Source: Mycobacterium adipatum
GTDB lineage: Bacteria; Actinomycetota; Actinomycetes; Mycobacteriales; Mycobacteriaceae
Length of the DNA: 64,000 nt
Direction of reading: 5' to 3'
Assembly (NCBI RefSeq): GCF_001644575.1
Contig: NZ_CP015596.1
Coordinates: 2,108,001-2,172,000 of the forward strand
In this document: positions 1-8,057 of the stretch, in pieces
Layout of the letters: the number at the start of each line of letters is the position of its first letter
Position numbering within the stretch: position 1 is the stretch's first letter
Translations under genes and position numbers: made by a program
Notes under the pieces: model-generated
Database searches by the model: none
Told to the model about the DNA's origin: nothing
Seen by the model: the letters and a program-made list of their open reading frames with translations, nothing else

Positions 1-150
1 CCTGGAATGTGCTCCCACGGTGCCTGTCGAATACCCAGGCTAATGCCCGTTCAACGCGTGGGGGTCCGACCCGTGTGCCCGCACCCGCAGTGACGGCGGT
101 CACGGGCCGGCCCGGGAAGAAAAAACCTCGGTGCGGCGCTGGCCATAGTC

Positions 151-1413
151 GTGGCAACATCCCCGGGCGTGACAACCGAGCGCGTGGAGCCCAGCAGACT
201 CCGGATCATCACCGTCCTGGGACTGATGATCGCGCTCGGGCCGTTGACCATCGACATGTATCTGCCGGCGCTGCCGCGGATCGCCGACGACCTGGTGGTG
301 TCCTCGTCGGTGGTGCAGTTGACCTTGACCGGCACGCTGGCGGGGCTGGCCTTCGGGCAGCTGATCATCGGACCGCTCTCGGATTCGTTGGGCCGCCGTG
401 TCCCGTTGATGGCAGGTATCGCGCTGCACATGCTGGCCTCGCTGGTGTGCCTGTTCGCGCCGAACATTCAGGTGCTCGGCGCCGGGCGGGTGCTGCAGGG
501 GTTCGGTGCCGCCGCGGCGGCCGTGGTGGCCGTTGCCGTCGTCGGCGACCTGTACGTCGACTCCGCCGCCGCCACCGTGATGTCCCGGCTCATCCTGGTG
601 CTCGGCGTGGCGCCCGTCATCGCGCCGTCGCTGGGTGCGGTGGTGCTGCTCAAGGCGTCGTGGCACTGGATCTTCGCCGTGCTGGTGGTGCTCGCCGGCG
701 CGCTGTTGCTGCTGGCGGCGCTCGCGCTGCCCGAGACTCTCCCGGTGTCGCACCGGCGTCCGCTGCATGTGCGGTCCATCGTCACCACGTACGGCGCGTT
801 GCTGCGCGATTTCCGCTTCATGACGCTGGTGTTGGTGGCCGCGCTGAGCATGGCCGGATTGTTCGGCTACATCGCCGCCGCGCCGTTCGTCCTCCAGGGC
901 GACTACGGGCTGAACCAGCAGTCCTTCGCGCTGGTGTTCGCCGCTGGGGCGATCATCCTGATCGGGGCCACCCAGTCCAATGTGGTGTTGCTGCGCCGGT
1001 TCTCCCCGCAGGCGATCATGCGCGTCGCGCTGGTGGTGTCGGTTATCGCCGCGATCGTGTTCGTCGCGCTGGCGGTGACCGGGGTCGCCGGGCTGGCGGG
1101 GTTCCTGGCACCCGTGCTGGTGATCCTCGGCGGGATGGGCTTGGTGCTGCCGAATGCGCCCGCCGTCGCGCTGTCCCGGCACCACGAAGCCTCCGGCACG
1201 GCGGCTGCGCTGCTGGGCGCCGCCCAGTTCGGGGTCGGTGCGGTGACGGCCCCGGTGGTCGGCGTGCTGGGCAACAACGAGTTCGCGCTGGCGTCGGTCA
1301 TGTTGGTGGGGTCGGCGGTCGCGTTGGCGGCCATGGTGTTCGTCGGTCGTCCGTCCCACGCCGAGGGAGACGCCGTCGAGGTGCTCGGCGATCCACTGCC
1401 CGAACCGGCGTGA
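151..1413 (+). CDS. MFS exporter, Bcr/CflA-type drug:H+ antiporter
   Basis: Predicted 12-helix inner-membrane exporter of the DHA1 Bcr/CflA group (420 aa, normal length for the family). TM1 carries the group signature TIDMYLPALP (residues 33-42, with a membrane-embedded Asp35), and loop 2-3 carries MFS motif A, GPLSDSLGRR (74-83). Helices continue to about residue 400, followed by a short hydrophilic tail. The start is GTG at 151, placing about 20 hydrophilic residues before TM1. It lies 97 bases upstream of a second MFS exporter on the same strand, so the two could be co-transcribed. The substrate cannot be told from sequence; characterised relatives export bicyclomycin, chloramphenicol or sulfonamides. 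Confidence 0.85.
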   Translation: MATSPGVTTERVEPSRLRIITVLGLMIALGPLTIDMYLPALPRIADDLVVSSSVVQLTLTGTLAGLAFGQLIIGPLSDSLGRRVPLMAGIALHMLASLVCLFAPNIQVLGAGRVLQGFGAAAAAVVAVAVVGDLYVDSAAATVMSRLILVLGVAPVIAPSLGAVVLLKASWHWIFAVLVVLAGALLLLAALALPETLPVSHRRPLHVRSIVTTYGALLRDFRFMTLVLVAALSMAGLFGYIAAAPFVLQGDYGLNQQSFALVFAAGAIILIGATQSNVVLLRRFSPQAIMRVALVVSVIAAIVFVALAVTGVAGLAGFLAPVLVILGGMGLVLPNAPAVALSRHHEASGTAAALLGAAQFGVGAVTAPVVGVLGNNEFALASVMLVGSAVALAAMVFVGRPSHAEGDAVEVLGDPLPEPA

Positions 1414-1510
1414 TCACCCCGGTTGTCGCGGTGTGATCGTCCCTGACTTGTCGGGAATCGGGCGGGTCCGTAGCGTCGGGCAGATCGCCAATCTCCCGAT
1501 GACGAAGTAG

Positions 1511-3529
1511 ATGTTCGAGAACCCCGCTGATCGACGCGTGCCCACGGCCCCCCGACTGACCGAGGGAGCCCGCCCGGCCAATCCCTGGCATGCCCTCTGG
1601 GCGATGCTGGTCGGGTTCTTCATGATCCTCGTCGACTCGACAATCGTCGCCGTCGCCAACAAGCGCATCATGGAGGAGCTGAACACCGACTACGACGGTG
1701 TGATCTGGGTGACCAGCGCCTATCTGCTCGCCTTCGCCGTCCCGCTGTTGGTGGCGGGCCGCCTCGGTGACCGGTTCGGGCCCAAGAACCTCTACCTCAT
1801 CGGGCTGGCGGTGTTCACCGCCGCCTCGCTGTGGTGCGGGCTGGCCGGTTCCATCGAAATGCTCATCGCCGCTCGGGTGGTGCAGGGATTCGGTGCCGCA
1901 CTGCTGACGCCGCAGACGTTGTCCATGATCACCCGCATCTTCCCGGCTGCTGGTCGCGGCGTGGCGATGAGCGTGTGGGGCGCGACCGCCGGGGTGGCCA
2001 CCCTGGTCGGCCCGATCGCCGGGGGAGTCCTGGTGGACGGCCTCGGCTGGCAGTGGATCTTCTTCGTCAACGTGCCGATCGGCATCCTCGGTCTCGGGCT
2101 GGCGCTGTGGCTGGTGCCCACCCTGCCCACCACCCTGCACCGGTTCGACATCCTGGGTGTCGCCCTGTCGGGCCTGGCGATGTTCCTCATCGTTTTCGCG
2201 CTGCAGGAGGGGCAGTCGCACCAGTGGGAGCCGTGGATCTGGGCGGTCATCGCCAGTGGAGCCGCCCTGATGGTGGCGTTCGTCTATTGGCAGTCGGTCA
2301 ATCCTCACGAGCCGTTGATTCCGCTGCAGATCTTCCGGGACCGCAACTTCACCCTGTCCGCCCTGGGCGGCGCCGTCATCGGCTTCGTGGTGACCGCCAT
2401 GATCCTGCCGGTGATGTTCTATGCGCCGGTGGTGGCGGGGTTGTCCTACACCCGGTCGGCGCTGCTGACGGCACCGATGGCGATCGCCTCCGGCGCGCTG
2501 GCCCCGCTGGTGGGACGCATCGTCGACCGCACCCATCCGACGCCGGTCATCGGGTTCGGTTTCTCCACGGCGGCCATCGCACTGACCTGGCTGTCGTTCG
2601 ACCTGACCCCGACGACACCGATCTGGCGGCTGCTGTTGCCGCTGACCGCGATGGGCGTCGGCATGGCGTTCATCTTCTCGCCGCTGGCCGCGACCGCCAC
2701 CCGGAACATGTCACCGCAGGCCGCCGGCGCGGGGTCAGGGGTCTACAACGCGACGCGGCAGGTGGGCGCGGTTCTCGGCAGCGCCGCGATGGCGGCGTTC
2801 ATGACGGTCCGGATCAGTGCGGAACTGTCGGCGGCCGGTGTCGAGGTGACCGCCGACGGTCCGGCCCCCGCACTGCCCGGGTATCTGCACGGTGCCTTCT
2901 CCGAGGCGCTCGCGCAGTCGCTGTTGCTGCCGGCGTTCATCGCCCTGATCGGTGTGGTCGGCGCGATCTTCCTGCGCGGTTTCGCGACCGGGCCCACCGC
3001 CGAGGGCGAACCCGCCGCCGAGGTGCGCCCGATTGACGAGCAGCACTCGCTCGACGAACAGTGGGACGACGAGGACGACTACGTCGAGTACACGGTGGAT
3101 TGGCAGCACCCGGTGCGCGTCGCGGACCCGCCGACAGATCTGATCCCGGCTCTCGGCGACGAACCCGCGGAGCCGACCACCGATCGCCTGTTCGAGCATG
3201 TCGAGCATCCGCTACCCGCGCCCGCCGACACCTGGCATCCCGGGCCGGTCGAGACCTGGCAGCACGTCATCGATGACACCGAGTCGGTACACGAGCCGGC
3301 ACAAGAGGCGGTGGTCGAGGATCGGCCGCACGACGCGGCGTGGCCAAGTATCCTCGACGACGTGCTGGCCGCTCCGGCCGGCGATCAGATCGGTCACGCG
3401 CGCAACGGGTTTCACACCGACCAGCAGGGCTGGTTCCAGCCGCTGGAACCGCCTTCGGCTCACGAGCAGCCCGAGTCCTCGGGCCGGCATTCCCGGCCGA
3501 ATCGCGGCAGGCACTCCCGCGAGGACTGA
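1511..3529 (+). CDS. DHA2 (EmrB/QacA) MFS exporter with long acidic C-terminal tail
   Basis: Predicted 14-helix proton-driven exporter, the positional counterpart of M. tuberculosis Rv1250. TM1 carries the DHA2-type stretch [11 protein letters not shown] (40-50) and motif A is [11 protein letters not shown] (83-93). The membrane part ends near residue 487. The remaining roughly 185 residues are hydrophilic, rich in Asp/Glu, Trp and His, and end in a basic repeat-like [16 protein letters not shown]. Rv1250, as I recall, is about 579 aa, so this 672-aa protein carries an unusually large cytoplasmic extension. Start ATG at 1511. A strong hairpin 127 bases downstream probably ends the transcript. 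Membership of the family is clear; substrate unknown. Confidence 0.85.
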   Translation: MFENPADRRVPTAPRLTEGARPANPWHALWAMLVGFFMILVDSTIVAVANKRIMEELNTDYDGVIWVTSAYLLAFAVPLLVAGRLGDRFGPKNLYLIGLAVFTAASLWCGLAGSIEMLIAARVVQGFGAALLTPQTLSMITRIFPAAGRGVAMSVWGATAGVATLVGPIAGGVLVDGLGWQWIFFVNVPIGILGLGLALWLVPTLPTTLHRFDILGVALSGLAMFLIVFALQEGQSHQWEPWIWAVIASGAALMVAFVYWQSVNPHEPLIPLQIFRDRNFTLSALGGAVIGFVVTAMILPVMFYAPVVAGLSYTRSALLTAPMAIASGALAPLVGRIVDRTHPTPVIGFGFSTAAIALTWLSFDLTPTTPIWRLLLPLTAMGVGMAFIFSPLAATATRNMSPQAAGAGSGVYNATRQVGAVLGSAAMAAFMTVRISAELSAAGVEVTADGPAPALPGYLHGAFSEALAQSLLLPAFIALIGVVGAIFLRGFATGPTAEGEPAAEVRPIDEQHSLDEQWDDEDDYVEYTVDWQHPVRVADPPTDLIPALGDEPAEPTTDRLFEHVEHPLPAPADTWHPGPVETWQHVIDDTESVHEPAQEAVVEDRPHDAAWPSILDDVLAAPAGDQIGHARNGFHTDQQGWFQPLEPPSAHEQPESSGRHSRPNRGRHSRED

Positions 3530-3655
3530 TCGGCGCGCGCTGCGCGCTCGATGGTTTTCGGGTGACGGTGCTTCACGCGTTGTGCACCAACACCATTGGG
3601 TGAGTTCGCGGCACCGCCGGCCAAGGAGTACGTCCCACGGGCGCGATCCGTGGTG

Positions 3656-3690
3656 GCGGGTCCGGCGGGGTGTTGTGCCGCCGGACCCGC
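3656..3690. terminator. strong intergenic hairpin after the DHA2 exporter gene
   Basis: A perfect 13-bp inverted repeat, GCGGGTCCGGCGG (3656-3668) and its complement (3678-3690), encloses a 9-base loop. On the + strand it is followed within 12 bases by a short T run (GTTTTCTCT). It sits between the exporter ending at 3529 and the converging HNH gene ending at 3741, so it is best read as a terminator serving one or both. The rest of 3530-3740 shows no gene. Confidence 0.6.
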
Positions 3691-3740
3691 TGTGCGGGCG
3701 GTTTTCTCTGTGGAGTTGTCAAGGTGCGGTGCAGGTGTGG

Positions 3741-5039
3741 TTATGCCGCGGTGGGTAGGTCGGTCATGGTGCGTCGGGCGTGGGAGCGCAGGTGCGCCGG
3801 CTCGGGTGTGCCCGGGGCGCGGGGTGGGATGAACCAGGGGTGGCGGTCGGGGCCGAGGTAGACCTGCCAGCCGCCGTGGTGGATGGCGGTGTGGTGCAGT
3901 CGGCAGAGCAGGACGCCGTTGTCGAGGCTGGTGGTGCCGCCGTGTTCCCAGGGGGTGATGTGGTGGGCGTCGCACCAGGACACCGGCCTGCCGCAGCCGG
4001 GGTGTGCGCAGCCCCTGTCGCGGACCGCCAACCCTTTGCGGATGGCCGGGGTGAACAGCCGTTCGCTGCGCCCCACATCCAGGGGTGCGCTGGCGGCGTC
4101 GACGAGCACCGTCGTGAGGGTGCTGTCACACGCGATGAGTTCGGCGGTCGCGGCGCTGACCGGGCCACCGAACCCGAGGGTGTCCACGCCGTGCCGGATC
4201 AGGGTGACGTGTGGGAGTACGCCCCCCGACATCGGGCGTTGCGAGTTCGAGAGGTAGGTCCGCATGATCTGTCCGAAGGCGTCGGCGCGACGTCGACCGG
4301 CCGGCCTGGGGTCGGGTGAGCCGTCCGGTAGTGGCACGGGCCGGCATAGTGGATCGAGTGCTGCGATGAGTTCCTCGCCGGTGAGCGCATCGAGATCCAT
4401 GGTCACGTTGACCCGTCCTTCGTCATTGACCATGAGGGTCATGTCGTTGAGGTCGGTGTTCTCCGCCACCGGCACCGCACCCTCCTCGGGGGATGAGGTG
4501 GCGGCTTTGGCGATGGCGATCCCGCGGGCCTTCTTATCCACCCCCGACGGAGTGGCCTGAATCATCAGGGTGGTGACGACCTCGGCGCGCTCGTCATCGG
4601 ACAACGCGACACGGGATTCGATGTGACTGACGCCCTTGCCGACGGCGTCGGCGAACTCGATCCCGACCCCACCGAGGCGCTGCTGCGCCGTCAGCGCCGG
4701 CAAGGCCTCTGCCGCCCGCCCCACCCGAGCCGCCCGATACGCCGCACCCGGAGCGACCCCGATACTGGTGAGCAGATCGGCCCCCGTGCGCAGATGCCGC
4801 CGCGCCGGGATACCGGCGCGTTCCGCGGCGGCGACTGCCTGGGCGATCACATGGTCGAACACGTTGCGCGCCGTGACAGCGGCAGCCAGTACCGCGAGCA
4901 AGGCCGGTTCATCCACGATGCGCCGAGGAGAATCCAGCAGGTGACACAGCCTCCGGTCGGCCTCGTCCTCCGGGACGGGTGCCGGGGTGAGATCGTCGAG
5001 GAGCGCGTCGATGAAGGTGTTGAAGTGGGTGGCGTCCAT
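3741..5039 (-). CDS. DUF222 / 13E12-repeat family HNH endonuclease-like protein
   Basis: 432-aa protein with the layout of the mycobacterial 13E12-repeat family: an N-terminal helical DUF222 region (about 20-310) and a C-terminal HNH nuclease fold. The HNH part shows CAHPGC (344-349), the catalytic-type CDAHHITPWEHGG (356-368), DNGVLLCRLHH (373-383) and a closing HH (387-388), so zinc and active-site positions look intact. ATG start at 5039, with no convincing ribosome site upstream. Members are multicopy and often sit in variable regions. An insertion sequence begins about 150 bases upstream, and the block is absent at this place in the Rv1250-Rv1251c order. Role unproven; a DNase activity is inferred from the fold only. 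Confidence 0.85.
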   Translation of the reverse strand: MDATHFNTFIDALLDDLTPAPVPEDEADRRLCHLLDSPRRIVDEPALLAVLAAAVTARNVFDHVIAQAVAAAERAGIPARRHLRTGADLLTSIGVAPGAAYRAARVGRAAEALPALTAQQRLGGVGIEFADAVGKGVSHIESRVALSDDERAEVVTTLMIQATPSGVDKKARGIAIAKAATSSPEEGAVPVAENTDLNDMTLMVNDEGRVNVTMDLDALTGEELIAALDPLCRPVPLPDGSPDPRPAGRRRADAFGQIMRTYLSNSQRPMSGGVLPHVTLIRHGVDTLGFGGPVSAATAELIACDSTLTTVLVDAASAPLDVGRSERLFTPAIRKGLAVRDRGCAHPGCGRPVSWCDAHHITPWEHGGTTSLDNGVLLCRLHHTAIHHGGWQVYLGPDRHPWFIPPRAPGTPEPAHLRSHARRTMTDLPTAA

Positions 5040-5185
5040 AAGGGATACCGGCTTTCACAGAAGGTGCGCACAGCGCACGATCAGTCAACACGGTCCGACT
5101 GGCTCCCGAAGGGGCAGCCGAACCTGGCGGCGACCGAAGTCGCGGTCTGCAGCTCACCGAGTCGTAATGGGAGCCACGTCGCATT

Positions 5186-5208
5186 CGAACTTATGTGGCG
5201 CTCCTAGT
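5186..5208 (+). repeat. left imperfect terminal inverted repeat of the ISL3-type element
   Basis: This 23-base stretch begins CGAACTTATGTG. It matches the reverse complement of 6580-6602 at 16 of 23 positions without gaps, including CGAAC, GTG and CTCCT blocks. The similarity continues a few bases outward (GCATT versus GCAT). Between here and the transposase start (5209-5359) no other gene is seen; that stretch would carry the transposase promoter. Confidence 0.55.
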
Positions 5209-5359
5209 GTTCTAGTGGGCGCTTTTCTGCTGTTCAGGGCCGGTTCATACTGCAGCACAAGCGCTCTCGGCGTGTCAGCGTAGAGATGAAGGACGCGCAC
5301 GCGGTGTGCCTCTAGGTTTCGGGGTTACCACACCAACCTCAACCAGAGGATCCATCCGC

Positions 5360-6583
5360 GTGCGCGTCAGTACTGCATTTAACCGTCTTCTTCAGATCCC
5401 CGGCGCATCGGTGGTCGACGTGTCGATCGGGGACCACGATGTAGAGATCACCGTACGGCCCAAAACGCGGCTGCTGACCTGCCCCTGCAGCAAACGCGTG
5501 AGGGCCGTCTATGACCGTCGCCGGCGGCGATGGCGCCACCTCGACCTGGGCACCAAACGACTATGGCTGATTTACCGCATCCGCCGGTTGCACTGCCCGG
5601 ATTGCGGGGTCATCACCGAAGACGTGCCCTGGGCCCGACCGGGAGCCAGGTTCAGCCGAGACTTCGAAGACATGGTGTTGTGGCTTGCTCAGCGCACCGA
5701 CCGCACGACGGTCTCGACCCTGATGCGGTGCAGCTGGGAATCGGTCACCTCGATCATCACCCGCGGAGTCGATGAGCTGCTTGATCAACGCCGACTCGAC
5801 ACCCTCTACCGCATCGGTGTCGACGAGATCTGCTACCGCCACCCGCACCACTATCTGACCATCATCGGCGATCACGACACAGGAACCGTCATCAATGTCC
5901 AGCCCGGACGCAGCGAAGACTCATTCGCAGCATTCTTTGAATCCCAACCAGATTCGGACCTAGAAACCATCGAAGCGGTCAGCATGGATGTCAGCAAGGC
6001 CTACCAAGCTGCCGCCCGAGAACACGCACCGACGGCGACCATCTGCTTTGACCCGTTCCACATCATGCTGTGGGTCAACCGAGCCCTGGACCGCGTCTTC
6101 GCCGACGCCGCCAGCGGCCCGAACAAAGTCGTCATGACCTCAGCACAATGGCGTCAAACCCGATGGGCCCTGCGTACCGGGGAGAACAAACTCAACGACA
6201 CCAAACGGGCACTGGTCAACCAGATCGCGCGCGCCAGCCGACGCGTCGGACGAGCATGGACCCTCAAAGAACAACTACGCGACCTCTACCGACTCGATCA
6301 CGAACCCGGCGCCGCTCGCGCACTCCTCAAGGCCTGGATCACCGCGGCCAAACGCAGCCGCATCCCCTCATTCGTCGAACTCGGCAAACGCCTCCAAGAA
6401 CACTTCGACGCCATCATCGCCGCCGTCGAACTCGGAATATCCAACGCCCTCATTGAGGGCATCAACGCCAAGATTCGCCTCATCAACGCCCGCGGCTACG
6501 GCCACCACTCCGCCCGAGCACTGACCGCAATGATCTACCTCTGCCTCGGCGGATTACGCCCAAAACTACCCACGAAAACATGA
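5360..6583 (+). CDS. ISL3 family transposase
   Basis: 407-aa DDE-type transposase. The N-terminal zinc-ribbon-like part has Cys pairs (CPCSKR, then CPDCGV) preceding a helix-turn-helix region. The DDE domain follows, with GVDE in a strand-like segment, then VSMDVSKAY and CFDPFHI, and a late EGINAKIR. All are typical of ISL3 transposases, and the length is near the family norm. An in-frame start exists at 5306, but GTG at 5360 is preferred: it begins the family-type MRVSTAFNRLL and follows AGAGGA (5345-5350) by 9 bases. No frameshift or premature stop is visible, so the element may still be active. Confidence 0.88.
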   Translation: MRVSTAFNRLLQIPGASVVDVSIGDHDVEITVRPKTRLLTCPCSKRVRAVYDRRRRRWRHLDLGTKRLWLIYRIRRLHCPDCGVITEDVPWARPGARFSRDFEDMVLWLAQRTDRTTVSTLMRCSWESVTSIITRGVDELLDQRRLDTLYRIGVDEICYRHPHHYLTIIGDHDTGTVINVQPGRSEDSFAAFFESQPDSDLETIEAVSMDVSKAYQAAAREHAPTATICFDPFHIMLWVNRALDRVFADAASGPNKVVMTSAQWRQTRWALRTGENKLNDTKRALVNQIARASRRVGRAWTLKEQLRDLYRLDHEPGAARALLKAWITAAKRSRIPSFVELGKRLQEHFDAIIAAVELGISNALIEGINAKIRLINARGYGHHSARALTAMIYLCLGGLRPKLPTKT

Positions 6584-6602
6584 GGAGTCGCACTTATGTT
6601 CG
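6580..6602 (-). repeat. right imperfect terminal inverted repeat of the ISL3-type element
   Basis: Overlaps the last codons and stop of the transposase gene. Read inward on the minus strand it starts CGAACATAAGTG and pairs with the left repeat at 16 of 23 positions. A gene ending inside its terminal repeat is common for compact insertion sequences. Confidence 0.5.
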
Positions 6603-6686
6603 ATGCTACGCCGAATCACGTCCCCGCGCAAGGGAAAATGTGGAGGGTGCTTGCCAGCCGGGCGTGAACCCGGTATCGGCGGCCTG

Positions 6687-8057
6687 TCAGACGAACAGCA
6701 CCGCCGGGTTCAGATATCCGGTCGGGTCCAGCGCAGACTTGACCGCGCGCATGGCGGCGATATCGGACTCGGTCCGGGCCATCGACAGGTAGTCACGTTT
6801 GCGGGTCCCGACCCCGTGTTCGGAACTGACGTTGCCGCCGTGCTCGGCGATCAGCGCCATCATCGCCGAGTACAGCGCGTGTTCCCGGTCACCGTCGAGG
6901 GCGCACCGCACCAGGTTCAGGTGCAGGTTGCCCTCGCCGATGTGGCCGAACAGCACCGGGATCGCCTCCGGGGCGTGCCGGGCGACGAGATCGACAGCGG
7001 CCGTGGTGAACCCGGCGATCGCCGCCAAGGGCAGTGATACGTCGAACTTGAGCGGCGGTCCGTAGGCGCCGAGCACATCGCCCACGGATTCGCGGACCTG
7101 CCACAGCCGTTGGGAGGCAACGGTGTCCATACCGACGGCCGGCTCACCGCTGAGGTCGGCGTCCTCCAGCATCTCGGCCAGGCTTTCGGTGTGGTCGGCG
7201 TCGCCGGCCAGTTCGATCAACAGCATCCACGCTCCGGCCACCGGCGCAGGTACGCCGAGATGCTCCGCCGTCAGGGTCGCCGCACGCGCGTCGATGAGTT
7301 CGAGGGCGGCCACCCCGTCGGCGTCGCGGAACCGGCGCCCGGCGGCGATCAGTGCGTCCAGGTCGTCGAAGCCGGCGACCGCGGTGACGCGATGCGCGGG
7401 AATGGGATGCAGCCGCAGGTCCAGTCCGGTGATCACGCCGAGAGTGCCCTCGGCGCCGACGAACAGCGCGGTCAGATCGTAGCCGGTGTTGTCGCTGCGG
7501 ACCTCGCTGTGGCGACGCAGCACCGACCCGTCGGGCAGCGCCACGTCCAGCCCGATGACCTGTTCGCCCATGTTGCCGTAGCGCACGGTACGCAGACCGC
7601 CGGCGTTGGTCGACGCCATCCCACCCACCGTGGCCGAATCGCGCGCGGCCAGATCCACCCCGAAGAGCAAGCCGGCCGCGCTCGCCGCGCGCTGCACCGC
7701 GGCCAGGGTGGCGCCGGCGCCCACTCGCACCCGGCGTTCCACGGTGTCGACCGCGTCGATGGCGGTGAGGCGCTCGGTGGACAACAGCACGTCGTGGTGC
7801 TCGGGCACCGTGCCGGCCACCAGCGAGGTGCGCCCGCCCTGCACCGTCACGTACACCCCGACGTCGCGGCAGGCTCGCAACACCGCGGCCACCTCCTCGG
7901 CGGTTCCCGGTCGCACCAACGCGCCCGCCTGTCCTTGGTAGCGACCGGTGTAATCGACCGAGCGGCCGGAGAGCACGTCGGGATCGGTGCTCACCTGACT
8001 CGCGCCGACGATCACGGCGAGCTGCTCGATCAGGGCGGCGGACAGCGGGGCGGTCAT
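6687..8057 (-). CDS. FAD-linked oxidase (GlcD / D-2-hydroxyacid dehydrogenase type)
   Basis: 456-aa flavoprotein of the VAO/PCMH superfamily. The N-terminal half is an FAD-binding type 4 domain with VRPGTAEEV (48-56), VQGGRTSLVAG (72-82), GGMASTNAGG and VGAEGTLGVITGL. The C-terminal half has the GlcD-like FAD-oxidase cap with GHIGEGNLHLNL and SSEHGVGTRKRDYL. Relatives oxidise D-lactate, glycolate or D-2-hydroxyglutarate and pass electrons to quinones or electron-transfer flavoprotein; which substrate applies here cannot be decided. Its ATG overlaps the stop of the upstream helicase gene (ATGA, 8054-8057), so it is translated as the second gene of that operon. A second, distinct member of the family lies at 26963-28327. 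Confidence 0.85.
   Translation of the reverse strand: MTAPLSAALIEQLAVIVGASQVSTDPDVLSGRSVDYTGRYQGQAGALVRPGTAEEVAAVLRACRDVGVYVTVQGGRTSLVAGTVPEHHDVLLSTERLTAIDAVDTVERRVRVGAGATLAAVQRAASAAGLLFGVDLAARDSATVGGMASTNAGGLRTVRYGNMGEQVIGLDVALPDGSVLRRHSEVRSDNTGYDLTALFVGAEGTLGVITGLDLRLHPIPAHRVTAVAGFDDLDALIAAGRRFRDADGVAALELIDARAATLTAEHLGVPAPVAGAWMLLIELAGDADHTESLAEMLEDADLSGEPAVGMDTVASQRLWQVRESVGDVLGAYGPPLKFDVSLPLAAIAGFTTAAVDLVARHAPEAIPVLFGHIGEGNLHLNLVRCALDGDREHALYSAMMALIAEHGGNVSSEHGVGTRKRDYLSMARTESDIAAMRAVKSALDPTGYLNPAVLFV

Larger units (their letters stand above)
5186..6602 (+). mobile_element. ISL3-family insertion sequence
   Basis: About 1.4-kb element holding a single ISL3-type transposase gene between imperfect terminal inverted repeats (5186-5208 and 6580-6602). 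By eye the base composition is less GC-extreme than the flanks and third positions are less biased, as expected for a recent arrival. No convincing 8-bp target duplication could be matched, so the exact outer borders are uncertain by several bases. The element separates the DUF222-HNH gene from the FAD oxidase. The stretch 5040-5185 between the HNH start and the left repeat shows no gene and presumably held the HNH promoter. Confidence 0.75.

Noticed and set aside
1407..1430. Third copy of the dispersed palindrome near CGGCGTGATCACC
   Set aside because: It shares only CGGCGTGATC; the loop core is absent and pairing is limited to about five bases.
5170..6620. 8-bp target duplication for the insertion sequence
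   Set aside because: Several border placements were tried by eye and none gave matching flanks.
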